In this document: positions 1 to 8,353 of the stretch, one piece after another | Position numbering within the stretch: position 1 is the first letter of the stretch | Layout: every line of letters starts with the position of its first letter | Assembly (NCBI RefSeq): GCF_010206195.1 | Contig: NZ_VIQT01000009.1 | Location: 1 to 64,000 of the forward strand | DNA length: 64,000 nt | Direction of reading: 5' to 3' | Origin: Anaerotruncus colihominis | GTDB taxonomy: Bacteria; Bacillota; Clostridia; Oscillospirales; Ruminococcaceae | Position numbers and translations under genes: made by a program | Notes under the pieces: generated by a model | Seen by the model: only the letters and a program-made list of their open reading frames with translations | Database searches by the model: none | What the model was told of the DNA's origin: nothing

Positions 1-1
1 A

Positions 2-532
2 TTTGAAAATTTACAACGATATGGTTTTAACAAATTTGAACTAGGTCTTGTCATGAAATTTCAGGAAATATCAAAAATAAAAAAGCTGTTGGACTTAGCA
101 GAAAAAATGGAGCAAAGCAAAGCCGCTGTGCGGAAGCCGACGGAAACCTTTTTACATATAATGAATGAGTTCATTGAGAATGGAGAAGATGGGAAAAAAG
201 TTGAGATAGACTCCATGGGAAGAATCTTCTTTACTACAAAATATAGCAATAATCCGATCAGCATTCAAAATCTCTCCTCAGGAGAAAAGCAGCTTATTAC
301 GTTTTTTGCCAATTTGATTTTTAATGTTAAAAGCAATTCATCAGGTATTTTTGTTGTCGACGAACCGGAACTTTCATTACACTTATCCTGGCAGAAGATA
401 TTTGTAGAAAAAACTTTAGAATTGAACAAGAATATACAATTAATATTTGCAACACACGCTCCTGAGATTATTGGCAGAAGGCGAAACAAGATGTTTAAAC
501 TGGAAAAACAGTATGTGGGGACGGTAGAATGA
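2..532 (+). CDS. AAA-family ATPase, 3' part (AriA-like, PARIS defence), truncated by window edge
   Basis: The reading frame is open from the first bases, so the gene begins outside the window and only about 176 C-terminal residues are seen. They contain the ABC-type signature LSSGEKQL, the Walker B stretch FVVDEPELSLH and a following FATHAPEIIG switch region, the arrangement of the AAA_15/AAA_21 OLD-like ATPases. The stop codon lies one base before the start of a DUF4435 gene. An ATPase of this kind directly followed by a DUF4435 protein is the layout of the PARIS anti-phage system, where AriA forms the ATPase scaffold that senses phage anti-restriction proteins. The missing N-terminus (Walker A) cannot be checked. 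The composition is AT-rich compared with the right part of the window. Confidence 0.72.
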   Translation, partial: FENLQRYGFNKFELGLVMKFQEISKIKKLLDLAEKMEQSKAAVRKPTETFLHIMNEFIENGEDGKKVEIDSMGRIFFTTKYSNNPISIQNLSSGEKQLITFFANLIFNVKSNSSGIFVVDEPELSLHLSWQKIFVEKTLELNKNIQLIFATHAPEIIGRRRNKMFKLEKQYVGTVE

Positions 533-533
533 G

Positions 534-1415
534 ATGTGCTTTGAATCAAATGATTTGACATATTCGTTGGAGGCATCTGCCACGCGATTTGTATTCTATC
601 AGGAGCTTAATGATATTAATCTATTTGTAGAGGATAAGGGAGCGGAATATGAATACGAATCAATATTTAAAAGACTTTTAGAGGATAAGTATTGTATCAG
701 AGCAATTTTTTCACTGGGTGGAAAATCTAACGCGAAAAAGCTATATAGAGAGTTCGGAAATAATACAAGAGGCATTAAAAATTATTATATAGTTGATGGG
801 GATTTTGATCGATATATAGATTCAGAGTCTATGATTCAAGATAGCTGTTTTATTTATTTAAAGGCGTATAACATAGAAAATTATTTTTTAGATGAATATG
901 CCTGTGAACAGTTTGCAAAGAGTAGATTAAAGTGCCTGGATCATGAGGTGAAAACGAGGGTCAATTTTCTTGATTGGAGAAAAAAGATTGTGAATCAATC
1001 AAAAAAATTATTTTTATGTTATTGTTTCCTTCAGAAATATTATCCTCAAATACCAACTTGTTCAAGATCGCCTTATTTATTTATAGATAATACTACTGGA
1101 TTTGAAAGAGAAGATGGGGCTTTTCAACGATATTGGGAATCTGTGTTGGAGCTGGATCCATCTGTCGAGATCAAGCTAAATGAACTGGCTTATATTTATG
1201 AAAGTGTGAATGGGGAGGACTATTTTAACCTGATTTGTGGAAAGTTCTTATTTTGCAGCCTTTATAGCTATTTGAGAGCTATTATAGGGTACAAATTTGA
1301 AAAATTGGATTTAAGGTGGTATTTATTAAATCATTTTGATATTTCAAGTCTTTTTTACGTAAAAACAGCTATTTTATCTGATTTTGTGCATAAAGAACCA
1401 ATTGCTGTTGGATAA
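534..1415 (+). CDS. DUF4435 (TOPRIM-like) protein, AriB-like effector of a PARIS-type system
   Basis: The 293-residue protein shows the DUF4435 landmarks: an early acidic patch INLFVEDKGAEYE, the TOPRIM-type aspartates in YYIVDGDFDRY around residue 85, and the YNIENYFLDE block after it. In PARIS, AriB is a TOPRIM-fold nuclease held by the AriA ATPase and released on infection; one described effector cuts host tRNA. The start at 534 is one base after the upstream stop, which implies translational coupling. A terminator follows about 85 bases downstream, so the two genes form a closed unit. The function is inferred from family and gene pairing; other ATPase-DUF4435 pairs outside PARIS exist. 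Confidence 0.68.
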   Translation: MCFESNDLTYSLEASATRFVFYQELNDINLFVEDKGAEYEYESIFKRLLEDKYCIRAIFSLGGKSNAKKLYREFGNNTRGIKNYYIVDGDFDRYIDSESMIQDSCFIYLKAYNIENYFLDEYACEQFAKSRLKCLDHEVKTRVNFLDWRKKIVNQSKKLFLCYCFLQKYYPQIPTCSRSPYLFIDNTTGFEREDGAFQRYWESVLELDPSVEIKLNELAYIYESVNGEDYFNLICGKFLFCSLYSYLRAIIGYKFEKLDLRWYLLNHFDISSLFYVKTAILSDFVHKEPIAVG

Positions 1416-1717
1416 GACTTTGTGCAGTAATAGTGTGTTTTTCGTATAGTCTAAATATTGTCGTTATACTTTGAGTCTAGATGTTAGGCATATGGGCTAA
1501 GACGCTGGTTTTTCCAGCGTCTTTATTTTTGTATTCAAAAAAGGTGGTTTTACAAGCTGCATGTAGTTCTGTGTAAGCTGACCTGACTGGTATTGCAAAT
1601 GCCATAGTTTGTTCTTCGGGAAATATAGAAGGTAAATATTCCCGTTTTCTGCGTTCTGAATCTGGGAGTTATTTCAACATGATTAGTCCCTTGAAAAACT
1701 TTTATGTCACAGCTCTA
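1416..1717. other. Non-coding gap with terminator of the defence operon
   Basis: Apart from the hairpin terminator at 1501-1530, I see no gene or clear promoter in this AT-rich stretch. Confidence 0.5.
1501..1530 (+). terminator. Rho-independent terminator after the AriA/AriB-like pair
   Basis: An eight-base-pair perfect stem, GACGCTGG/CCAGCGTC, with a T-only loop is followed by a T-rich tail (TTTATTTTT). Confidence 0.8.
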
Positions 1718-1939
1718 TCACTTGATAATTGTCTCAGAAGGAAAATTCTCACTCCAGTCAAACAAAGCCTTCGATTTGTGCTGGCGGACATATTTTTCCA
1801 CCTCTTTGTACATTTTCTTTTCAATCATGGAAAGGATCATCAAATGTTCTTGATAGGAAGAGACCATGCGCTGCGGCGTAACGGAGAAAACCCGAGTTGT
1901 AAAATGCCATTTATCCCAAACCTTATGGATCAAATCCAA
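1718..1939 (-). pseudogene. GntR/FadR-type regulator remnant (FCD ligand-binding domain end)
   Basis: The minus-strand frame encodes about 73 residues that resemble the last helices of an FCD domain: a region around HKVWDKWHF, then SSYQEHLMILSMIEKK and YVRQHKSKAL, matching the EHxxIL...A...H pattern of FadR-family regulators. The DNA-binding domain and most of the FCD domain are missing, and the frame overlaps the end of the KTR gene, so it is a truncated remnant joined here by rearrangement. Whether it is expressed is unknown. Confidence 0.45.
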
Positions 1940-2060
1940 AAGATCTGCATTTAGGGCAGTATAACGGCAATCTCTCTATGACCGTATCCTGCCACAATTT
2001 AATTCGCGTCTTATGGTTGCAGACAGGGCATAAGAGCCACTGTTCCTGTGCATTGTGCAT
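1923..2060 (-). CDS. Cysteine-rich KTR-domain small protein
   Basis: This 45-residue protein contains two CPxC knuckles (LLCPVCNHKTR and LYCPKCRS) and the central WQDTVIERLPLY stretch, the pattern of the cysteine-rich KTR family of Firmicutes, which is often carried by mobile elements. A GGGAG site lies nine bases before the ATG and directly after the MATE stop codon, so it was probably co-translated with the MATE gene. The knuckles suggest zinc binding; the function is unknown. Confidence 0.7.
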   Translation of the reverse strand: MHNAQEQWLLCPVCNHKTRIKLWQDTVIERLPLYCPKCRSFGFDP

Positions 2061-2078
2061 GGTATTGTTCTCCCTGTT

Positions 2079-2663
2079 TCAATCAATCCGCTGTATGGTT
2101 ATCGGCATTTCTTTTTTATCCATATGGTTCTTTAGGATAACCGCTAACAATGCAGATAAAATCCTCGCAAAAACCGTACTCCACCAAATCATTACCTGTC
2201 CGCCGAACAAAGGCGGCAGAATAAGCATAAGCACTAACATAAACAGTGGTTCAATGAAAGTCAAAACATAGGAGAACGTGCTTTTTTCTGTGGCATAAAA
2301 ACTCGCGGTCGTGATGCGGAGAATTGTAACAAAGGGTACGGAAACTAAAAAGACAGGCATTATTTTTGCAATTTCCGTATTCACGAAATCTGACGCTCCA
2401 AACAATGCGCCGAGGCTTCCCTTTGTCAAATACATAATGACGCAGCCAATTAAGGACAGAAACATTGCAAATCCATATGCCATTTTCCTTGTGTTTATCA
2501 GCTTGTCAAAATTTTTCTCGCCATAATGTTTACTGAGTAACGGCTGGCTTCCGTCGCCTACTCCCTGTAGTATCAGATAGATAATGCAGATAACATATGC
2601 AATACACGCATAGGTAGCGATTGCCGACTCCCCGCCGTAGGACATGGAGAAGCGGTTTATAAT
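2079..2663 (-). pseudogene. MATE efflux transporter, C-terminal half (3' piece of a split gene)
   Basis: The frame encodes about 190 residues equal to the second half of a MATE transporter: MSYGGESAIATYACIAY, then GVGDGSQPLLSKHYGEKN, and six hydrophobic segments to a normal C-terminus. MATE proteins are usually about 450 residues, so half is missing here. Upstream of the SYGG motif the frame still reads IINRFSM, which is MATE-like, and then meets a stop at 2664-2666. The missing central piece occurs at 12788-13048 on the same strand, ending just before the corresponding point, which indicates that about 10 kb was inserted in the gene. It cannot make a working transporter. Confidence 0.75.
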
Positions 2664-2944
2664 CTACAAGGAGGTCTGCAAAGATTTTTTATACAAATTC
2701 TAATAATTTATAGGCGTTTTTGTTCCTTTTTATTTACTCTCCGGCACTCTCTGAAACCAGTATTTCCACATGTTCCACGTCTGTCTGTGGTTATTTATGT
2801 GGTCAAGAAAATCGGTGCACCGAAAGAGACCCTTCACAAACACAACGAAGTACTGTGTAATACGCTCGATTTTCACCCCTGTATTTCTCCGTTTATCCTT
2901 ATCGACTTTCGTCTCCTGTTTCGATATTGTGTCACTTGCGAAAC
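2664..2944. other. Unassigned junction between the MATE piece and the ABC operon
   Basis: No recognisable gene is seen. On the minus strand an open frame of about 70 codons runs from near 2930 to 2732 (it contains VFVKGLFRCTDFLDH and ends VPESK). I cannot assign it to a family, and it may be chance or the degraded tail of a gene cut at the insertion edge. Confidence 0.3.
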
Positions 2945-4921
2945 CTACGCAAAATACAGAAATATGGTGACTTTCTCGCCGTCATAATCAATAGATCGGG
3001 CCGCGTCATTTGAAATCTTCAGACTGTCAACGCCATCCCTGCCGCATAGATAAACGCATTCGGAATCCATACGGTTGATGAAATACAGCCCTTGATCTGT
3101 CAGGCGGAAGTCAGAGGCAACCATATTCCGAAACGGTCTTGCCTTGTGGGTCCTGGTGTCATACGCCGTCAGCAGAGAATCTTCGTTGATGAAATAGATC
3201 GTCCGCCCGTCAAAGGCGATATTTCCTTTTGTGGGGATGTTTAGCATTTGCGTTCGCTGGCTCGTCCTGCCTACTTCCGTAATCCCATCATTCGTAATGA
3301 AAAAGAAACTGTTGTTGTTCAAGAAAAAGCCGTAACAGTATTGCAGAAACATCCAGGTATCCCCCACGGTATAGTCAATTCCCAGCAGAGATCGCCCACT
3401 ATCCGTTATTTTCTCAAAAATAACCTGTTCTTCAAAGGTTTCTGTATGAAACTGGACGATGGACACTTGGGTAGCTGTGCTGTTATAGCTGCCAACCCGA
3501 TCCACATACTGATCTGTGCGGGAGGTCATATAGTAAATATACGGGGCATCCATATAAACGGCCTTGATGGATTCTCCGTCCGAAAAGACCCCAAACAGCG
3601 GAGAGAGGGCCAAATCCGTCAAAGCGCCGGTTGCCCGGTTCTCCAGAGAGTATGTCCGCGTCTGATCGTCGAATATCACGCTGTAAGTTTCCGACACACT
3701 TTGCGAAGATGAATTGAATATCCCGTTTGTGGATTCTTTGGCAGAGCAGCCGGACAGCGAGAGCAAAACCAGCAGGCAGAGCACAGCGGCCCCGCAGCCT
3801 TTGACGGGCTTTCTTCCAGCTTGCCAGTAGTTTGTGTTTTGCCGCAGAACCCACCATACCATGAGGGCGCAGCACACAGCGGACAGTCCGAGCAGGACCA
3901 GCAGCTCCTGGGGGGACCGCTCTGAAAAAGTAACAATGGGTTCACCTGTCAGCGAATCCTCCACAAAGGAGGCCCCCTCCAGAAAGCCGCTTGTCAGCAG
4001 GAACGGCAGGGGCAGCGGCAAGCGGTAACAAATCTGTCTGGACAGGCCAATGTAGGGAATCAAGGTGGATGCCACTCCAATCACCACCGTTAAAGCGTAT
4101 TTCTTCACCAAAACAGAGGTAAAGAGCAGCAGGGCGGCGAGGTATACCGAACCAAAACAGCGCAGGGCAGTCAGAATCAGATACGCGGCCAGCAGGGAGA
4201 CATTTTTTGTACTGCCCCCGAAACTGGCGATACTCTGAACAGGGTACTCCCCGTGGGGCAGACCATATTTCATCCCGAAGAATACAAAACGAATCAGGGC
4301 CAGCCCTCCGCAGAGAGCGAACACGGCGCAGAGGGTCATTACAGCCTTGCTTCTGGCACTTTTGCGGCTCTGCGGAGCCGTCCGCAAAAGCGCGTCCATC
4401 TGGCAGCTATACTCCGAGCAAAAAACCGTAGCTGCCAAAATCAAAATGACAAGGAACAGCGGGAAGTCCAGCGTTTGGGAGGAAAACAGCCCCGCCCAGC
4501 CGTTTGTGTTCAGAAAGTAACGGTTGCTGGTGTTCTCGCAGACATATAAATATTGCCGGTACGCGGCTTCAAAGCCATGCTCATGGGCCAAAACCGTGTT
4601 GACCTCCGCGATCTGCCGCTCATACTGTTTCGCTGTGATCTGGCCGCTGTAATAGCTTTCCTGGGACCCGGAGCGGGCATAGCGGGCCTCTGTGATGGCC
4701 TGGGCCTCCTGTTCCAGCCAAGCGGCCTTTTCCTCTGTGTACGCCCCGTCCAGCCGTTCCAGATACCACTCGTATTCCTCGCGGTATTCTTCCATCGCGC
4801 TGTTCTGCGGCCTGTCGGTTGCGGCCAGCCAAACCGTACTGACCAGGAGCGCAGCCAGGATATAGCATAGGCCCCGCTGGTAAATCATCAGTTTTTTCCA
4901 TTCATAAGAGAAAACGCTCAT
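2945..4921 (-). CDS. ABC-2 type permease fused to a C-terminal beta-propeller-like lipoprotein domain
   Basis: The 658-residue protein starts with MSVFSYEWKKLM. It has an N-terminal transmembrane helix, a long acidic extracellular helical region (residues about 35-140), then several transmembrane segments to about residue 390, as in ABC-2 permeases of antibiotic-export or lantibiotic-immunity systems. After this a second hydrophobic stretch ends in a lipobox-like LLSLSGCSA, followed by about 250 residues rich in IYYMTS/IYFINE repeats like DUF5050-type propeller domains. A GGAGG site precedes the ATG, and the start overlaps the stop of the upstream permease (ATGA). The fusion is unusual, and the abrupt end IFLYFA near the insertion edge suggests C-terminal truncation. 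Confidence 0.65.
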   Translation of the reverse strand: MSVFSYEWKKLMIYQRGLCYILAALLVSTVWLAATDRPQNSAMEEYREEYEWYLERLDGAYTEEKAAWLEQEAQAITEARYARSGSQESYYSGQITAKQYERQIAEVNTVLAHEHGFEAAYRQYLYVCENTSNRYFLNTNGWAGLFSSQTLDFPLFLVILILAATVFCSEYSCQMDALLRTAPQSRKSARSKAVMTLCAVFALCGGLALIRFVFFGMKYGLPHGEYPVQSIASFGGSTKNVSLLAAYLILTALRCFGSVYLAALLLFTSVLVKKYALTVVIGVASTLIPYIGLSRQICYRLPLPLPFLLTSGFLEGASFVEDSLTGEPIVTFSERSPQELLVLLGLSAVCCALMVWWVLRQNTNYWQAGRKPVKGCGAAVLCLLVLLSLSGCSAKESTNGIFNSSSQSVSETYSVIFDDQTRTYSLENRATGALTDLALSPLFGVFSDGESIKAVYMDAPYIYYMTSRTDQYVDRVGSYNSTATQVSIVQFHTETFEEQVIFEKITDSGRSLLGIDYTVGDTWMFLQYCYGFFLNNNSFFFITNDGITEVGRTSQRTQMLNIPTKGNIAFDGRTIYFINEDSLLTAYDTRTHKARPFRNMVASDFRLTDQGLYFINRMDSECVYLCGRDGVDSLKISNDAARSIDYDGEKVTIFLYFA

Positions 4922-6138
4922 TTTGCCCTCCGGACACAGCGGTGACAGTTTTCCGCTGACAGAAAATAGATTGCAGCTACAAGCACAAGGCCCGCGATCA
5001 GAGCAAACCATATTGCGGCCTGCCAAGTCAAGACGGGGAATCCGCCCAGGTTTACAAACTCCGTTTTGCCCAGGAGAACACGGGTTGTCAGCAGAGAATA
5101 AGGGTTCAGCACCTTTGTCCAGAAGAAATTGGAGTAGGCGCAGGCGGCTCCGCTGACAATCAGCGCCATACAGAGGGCAAAGTCGATGACAAAGGGGAGC
5201 AGGGCATTTTTCCAGAACATCGAAACCAAAAGCCAGAGCATCCCGATCACCCATATGCCAGCGCATTTGAGCGCCGCAGACAGGAGGACATACTGAAAAA
5301 TGCTGATATTGACGGAGCCTTCAGCAAAGTTTGGAATTGCGAACACCGGCAGGGCCAGCCCTTCCAAGGTCTGAAAGGAGGCCGCAAAACCAATCAGGTC
5401 AAGGAGAGAAAACCACAACGAGGTCAGGAGCAGAAACAGGGTGGCCGCGAGGATTTTTGCCAGGACGGTTTTTCTGCCGCCGTTGGGGCTTACCAACAGC
5501 AACATATCCATCTGTGTCTCCCGCTCGCTTACAAAGGTTCCAATAATCCCATAGAGGCAGAGCAGAAGGGTCAGGACAATGGAAAAATCATAGTTCAGAT
5601 AGTAATTGCACATTTCCCGGTAGGCAAAGGCGGGGATGGTGCGGCCAGCATAAAGGTTATAGATCGCGCCGCTCTCCCTCTGCTGATAGACCGCTCCCAG
5701 TTCCCCATAGAGCGCGGCGCTTTGCCGCGCTCTATTTGCCACTTGTTCCGACTGGCCGCTGTACTCATAGAAATACTGCATAGGCTGCACAAAATACTTG
5801 TCCAGCAGGTTCCTGTCGCTGTACAGGTTCCCGGTCATCGTGTTGGGGTCATCAGTGGCGGTGCTTGCGGTCATATCTGACGTAGCCTCCACAAGAGGCT
5901 GATAGACCGAAAGCAGGTGTTCAATCTTCTCCGGGGTAATCTCACCACGGTATTCCTCGTAAAGCTGCCAATGGAGCGTGTGCCAGCTTCGCTCCCCGTT
6001 CCCATCTGCCAAATAGGAGTAGGATTTGTATTCGCCATAGATTTTGAACAGGTTGGCGAGGCTGAACACCACAAAGAGCGCCAGGATAGAGCGTTTACAG
6101 AACTGCTTGATAAACTCATACCGTATCAGACGTATCAT
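4918..6138 (-). CDS. ABC-2 type membrane permease
   Basis: The 406-residue protein begins MIRLIRYEFIKQF, a typical N-terminus of ABC-2 permeases, with one transmembrane helix, a large outside domain (residues about 40-180) and then about five helices. It forms the membrane half of the exporter energised by the ATPase encoded upstream. The ATG at 6138 is chosen because a GGGGGGA site lies just before it. The gene overlaps the next permease gene by four bases, so the two are probably made in equal amounts. The substrate is unknown; lantibiotic-type immunity or export is the usual role of such sets. Confidence 0.75.
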   Translation of the reverse strand: MIRLIRYEFIKQFCKRSILALFVVFSLANLFKIYGEYKSYSYLADGNGERSWHTLHWQLYEEYRGEITPEKIEHLLSVYQPLVEATSDMTASTATDDPNTMTGNLYSDRNLLDKYFVQPMQYFYEYSGQSEQVANRARQSAALYGELGAVYQQRESGAIYNLYAGRTIPAFAYREMCNYYLNYDFSIVLTLLLCLYGIIGTFVSERETQMDMLLLVSPNGGRKTVLAKILAATLFLLLTSLWFSLLDLIGFAASFQTLEGLALPVFAIPNFAEGSVNISIFQYVLLSAALKCAGIWVIGMLWLLVSMFWKNALLPFVIDFALCMALIVSGAACAYSNFFWTKVLNPYSLLTTRVLLGKTEFVNLGGFPVLTWQAAIWFALIAGLVLVAAIYFLSAENCHRCVRRAK

Positions 6139-6171
6139 GGCGCTCCCCCCTGCAATATCGTCAAACAACGC

Positions 6172-6325
6172 GAAAAACAGCCTTGCTGTTTTTCAGACGG
6201 GCAGAGCCCGTCCGCGCGTGAAACACGCTGTGTTTGACGATGAAATCCAAACCAGGGCCGCTGAAAACGGCCTGCTGCGGCCTTTACGCCGCAGCGCATG
6301 AAAAAGATCAATATCTTTTTCATGC
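6172..6325. repeat. Array of six consecutive short hairpins between ATPase and permease genes
   Basis: The 180-base spacer is almost wholly made of inverted repeats: 6172-6180/6186-6194 (9 bp), 6196-6202/6206-6212 (7 bp), 6221-6226/6230-6235 (6 bp), 6256-6260/6268-6272 (5 bp), 6275-6281/6288-6294 (7 bp) and 6296-6308/6313-6325 (13 bp, loop CAAT). The last stem contains the stop codon of the ATPase gene. None has a T tract on the transcribed strand. The array may tune transcript processing or the ratio of ATPase to permease. Confidence 0.7.
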
Positions 6326-7183
6326 CGTTTGATTATAGTACAAGAACACATCCTCCAGGTTGGGCTGGACAGGCTGTGCGGTCTTGATCGGGCATCCATC
6401 GGTGGCAATGCGGAGGGTAAACTGTCCGCCCTCCTGCTTCATATTGCTGACGCAGTACATATCGGTCAGCAGCGCGGCACTTTCGGCCCCGGCGGTCACA
6501 TTCCACACCTTGCCCTCAATGTTCCGTTCCAGGGCGGCGGGCGTTCCCTGCATGAGAAGCGTCCCCTGTTTCAGCAGCAGGATTTCCCGTGCGATGCACT
6601 CAACATCTGAAACGATGTGGGTTGCCAGCAGGATCGTCCGGCCCTGGGCAAACCGGGAAATCAGGTTCCGAAACCGTATCCTCTCGCTGGGATCAAGACC
6701 GGCGGTAGGCTCGTCCAGAATCAGAATTTTGGGGTCGGACAGCATGGCCTGCACAATGCCGACGCGCTGACGCATACCGCCGGAGAGCGCACCGATTTTC
6801 TTGTCCTGTGCGTCCGTCAGGTTCACCGTGGCAAGCAGCTCCGCAACCCGGTCTTGCGCTTCATGGATGGGAATGTCTTTCAGCGCACACATATAGAACA
6901 GAAAATCCTTGACGGTAAAATCCCGGTAAAAAATAGGGTACTGCGGCATATAGCCGATTTGGGACAGGAACACTTTGCCCAGCGTCCGCACATCCTGACC
7001 GTCCACCCGGATCGTGCCGCTGTCCCCGTGCAGGATGCCCACAAAGGTATTGATGAGCGTGGTTTTTCCGGCCCCGTTTTCACCCAGCAGGCCGTACACG
7101 CCCTCGCTCAACGTGGCGGTAAAGTTTTTCAGCGCATACTTGCTTTTGTACTGCTTCGATACCCTTTCAAATATGATTTCCAT
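6320..7183 (-). CDS. ABC transporter ATP-binding protein
   Basis: This 287-residue nucleotide-binding subunit shows Walker A GENGAGKT, signature LSGGMRQR, Walker B ILILDEPTAGLD and the H-loop LLATHIVSD, in the order typical of DRA/bacitracin-lantibiotic export ATPases, followed by a C-terminal regulatory part. The ATG at 7183 is preceded by GGAG, which is formed by the last codons of the upstream gene. It energises the two ABC-2 permeases encoded next in the operon. The stop lies in a 13-bp hairpin, the first of a hairpin array. Confidence 0.85.
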   Translation of the reverse strand: MEIIFERVSKQYKSKYALKNFTATLSEGVYGLLGENGAGKTTLINTFVGILHGDSGTIRVDGQDVRTLGKVFLSQIGYMPQYPIFYRDFTVKDFLFYMCALKDIPIHEAQDRVAELLATVNLTDAQDKKIGALSGGMRQRVGIVQAMLSDPKILILDEPTAGLDPSERIRFRNLISRFAQGRTILLATHIVSDVECIAREILLLKQGTLLMQGTPAALERNIEGKVWNVTAGAESAALLTDMYCVSNMKQEGGQFTLRIATDGCPIKTAQPVQPNLEDVFLYYNQTA

Positions 7184-7184
7184 G

Positions 7185-8351
7185 TTATTCTCCAAAGGTA
7201 AATGTAGATACCAGCGTATCAACTTCGCTGATACTGCCTCCAAGAACGACTACGGCGGTTTTGGCCCCGTCTAAAAGGTAAATCCTGGGGATGCGGTTGA
7301 AATATGTGGGGTCGGAGTTCTCGATCACTTCGGTGGCAACCAATTCACCGGAGGCCACATCATAGACGCGAACAGTCAGATCATCGCCCAGAACGACGGT
7401 TGCAACATAGTTTCCCTGCTCCGAGCTGTACACGCCATCTTTGCCCTCGCCGCTGCCAGAGAAAGAAAGCGTATTGGTGCTGCCTGCTGCCCGGTCCACC
7501 CAAAGCAGCGTTCCATCGGCCTGGGTAAAGGTCTGCGGGAAAAACAACCGGCTGACGCTGCTCTGGATTTCTTCCATATCATAGCCGGACGGCTTCGTGA
7601 GCTTCAAACCGCTGCCATCCACGGCGATGCTCCCATAGATGGAAAAGCTGTCCTCGCCGTCTACTGCGGGAATTGAGTTTCCACTGCCATAAAATACGAT
7701 CTGGCTGTTATCCTGGGCAAACGCGGCGCCGTTCAGCATGGAAATTCCAATGCTGGCTGTTCCGGCGTTTTGGGTCAAGTCCAGGAGGGTAGTCAGGCTC
7801 CCGCTTTCTAGGTCATACAGATACAGCCCGCCCATGCCTGTGAAAGCCAGCTTCTTTCCATCTGTGGAGGCCGCTACGCCCCCGGATTCGCTGAAAACAA
7901 AATCTCCCTGCAAAAGCTCATTCACCGTAATCTCCTTGTTCAAAGAGAGGGAACAGTCATAGATGTACGCCATCATGCCGTCATCTCCCATGCCGGACAG
8001 GACGTAGCCCCCGTCAATGGCCTGGGCTTCAAAGTCGCCCAGGGGCGCTTCTGCGGTGGCCAGCACCGAGGAAGTCCCGGTGTCGTAGAGGTACAGCTTA
8101 TCCGCCAGCACAAGGAGCGTTCCGTTCCCGGCATAGGCGCAGCTCTGGAGCTTGCCGCCAAACAGGGCGGGGTCGAAGGTGCAGGAGGAGGGGGACTGTC
8201 CCGGCTGACCGCCAGAGGTGGGAACAGAAACCACGGGAGTGTCGGAGGGAGCGCTTCCCGAAACCGCAGGGGCAGGGGCATCCGTCTTACCGCAGGCGGA
8301 CAACGCCAGGGTAAAAAGCAGCGCCAATGTGATGCAAAATGTCTTTTTCAT
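7185..8351 (-). CDS. Secreted lipoprotein with beta-propeller-like repeats
   Basis: The 388-residue protein begins with a lysine-containing signal peptide and the lipobox LALSACGK, so it is probably anchored outside the membrane. The mature part has a P/S/G-rich linker, then repeated strands such as LYLYDT, LYLYDLESGS and VRVYDVASGE, which indicate a WD40/PD40-like propeller. Its stop is one base before the ATPase start. It may sense or bind the substrate of the ABC system; no closer family is recognised. Confidence 0.6.
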   Translation of the reverse strand: MKKTFCITLALLFTLALSACGKTDAPAPAVSGSAPSDTPVVSVPTSGGQPGQSPSSCTFDPALFGGKLQSCAYAGNGTLLVLADKLYLYDTGTSSVLATAEAPLGDFEAQAIDGGYVLSGMGDDGMMAYIYDCSLSLNKEITVNELLQGDFVFSESGGVAASTDGKKLAFTGMGGLYLYDLESGSLTTLLDLTQNAGTASIGISMLNGAAFAQDNSQIVFYGSGNSIPAVDGEDSFSIYGSIAVDGSGLKLTKPSGYDMEEIQSSVSRLFFPQTFTQADGTLLWVDRAAGSTNTLSFSGSGEGKDGVYSSEQGNYVATVVLGDDLTVRVYDVASGELVATEVIENSDPTYFNRIPRIYLLDGAKTAVVVLGGSISEVDTLVSTFTFGE

Positions 8352-8353
8352 GT

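Noticed and set aside
4922-5266. A longer start of the permease-lipoprotein fusion at 5266
   Set aside because: The extra 115 codons overlap the upstream permease gene out of frame and have no protein likeness; a good ribosome site and ATGA overlap support the start at 4921.
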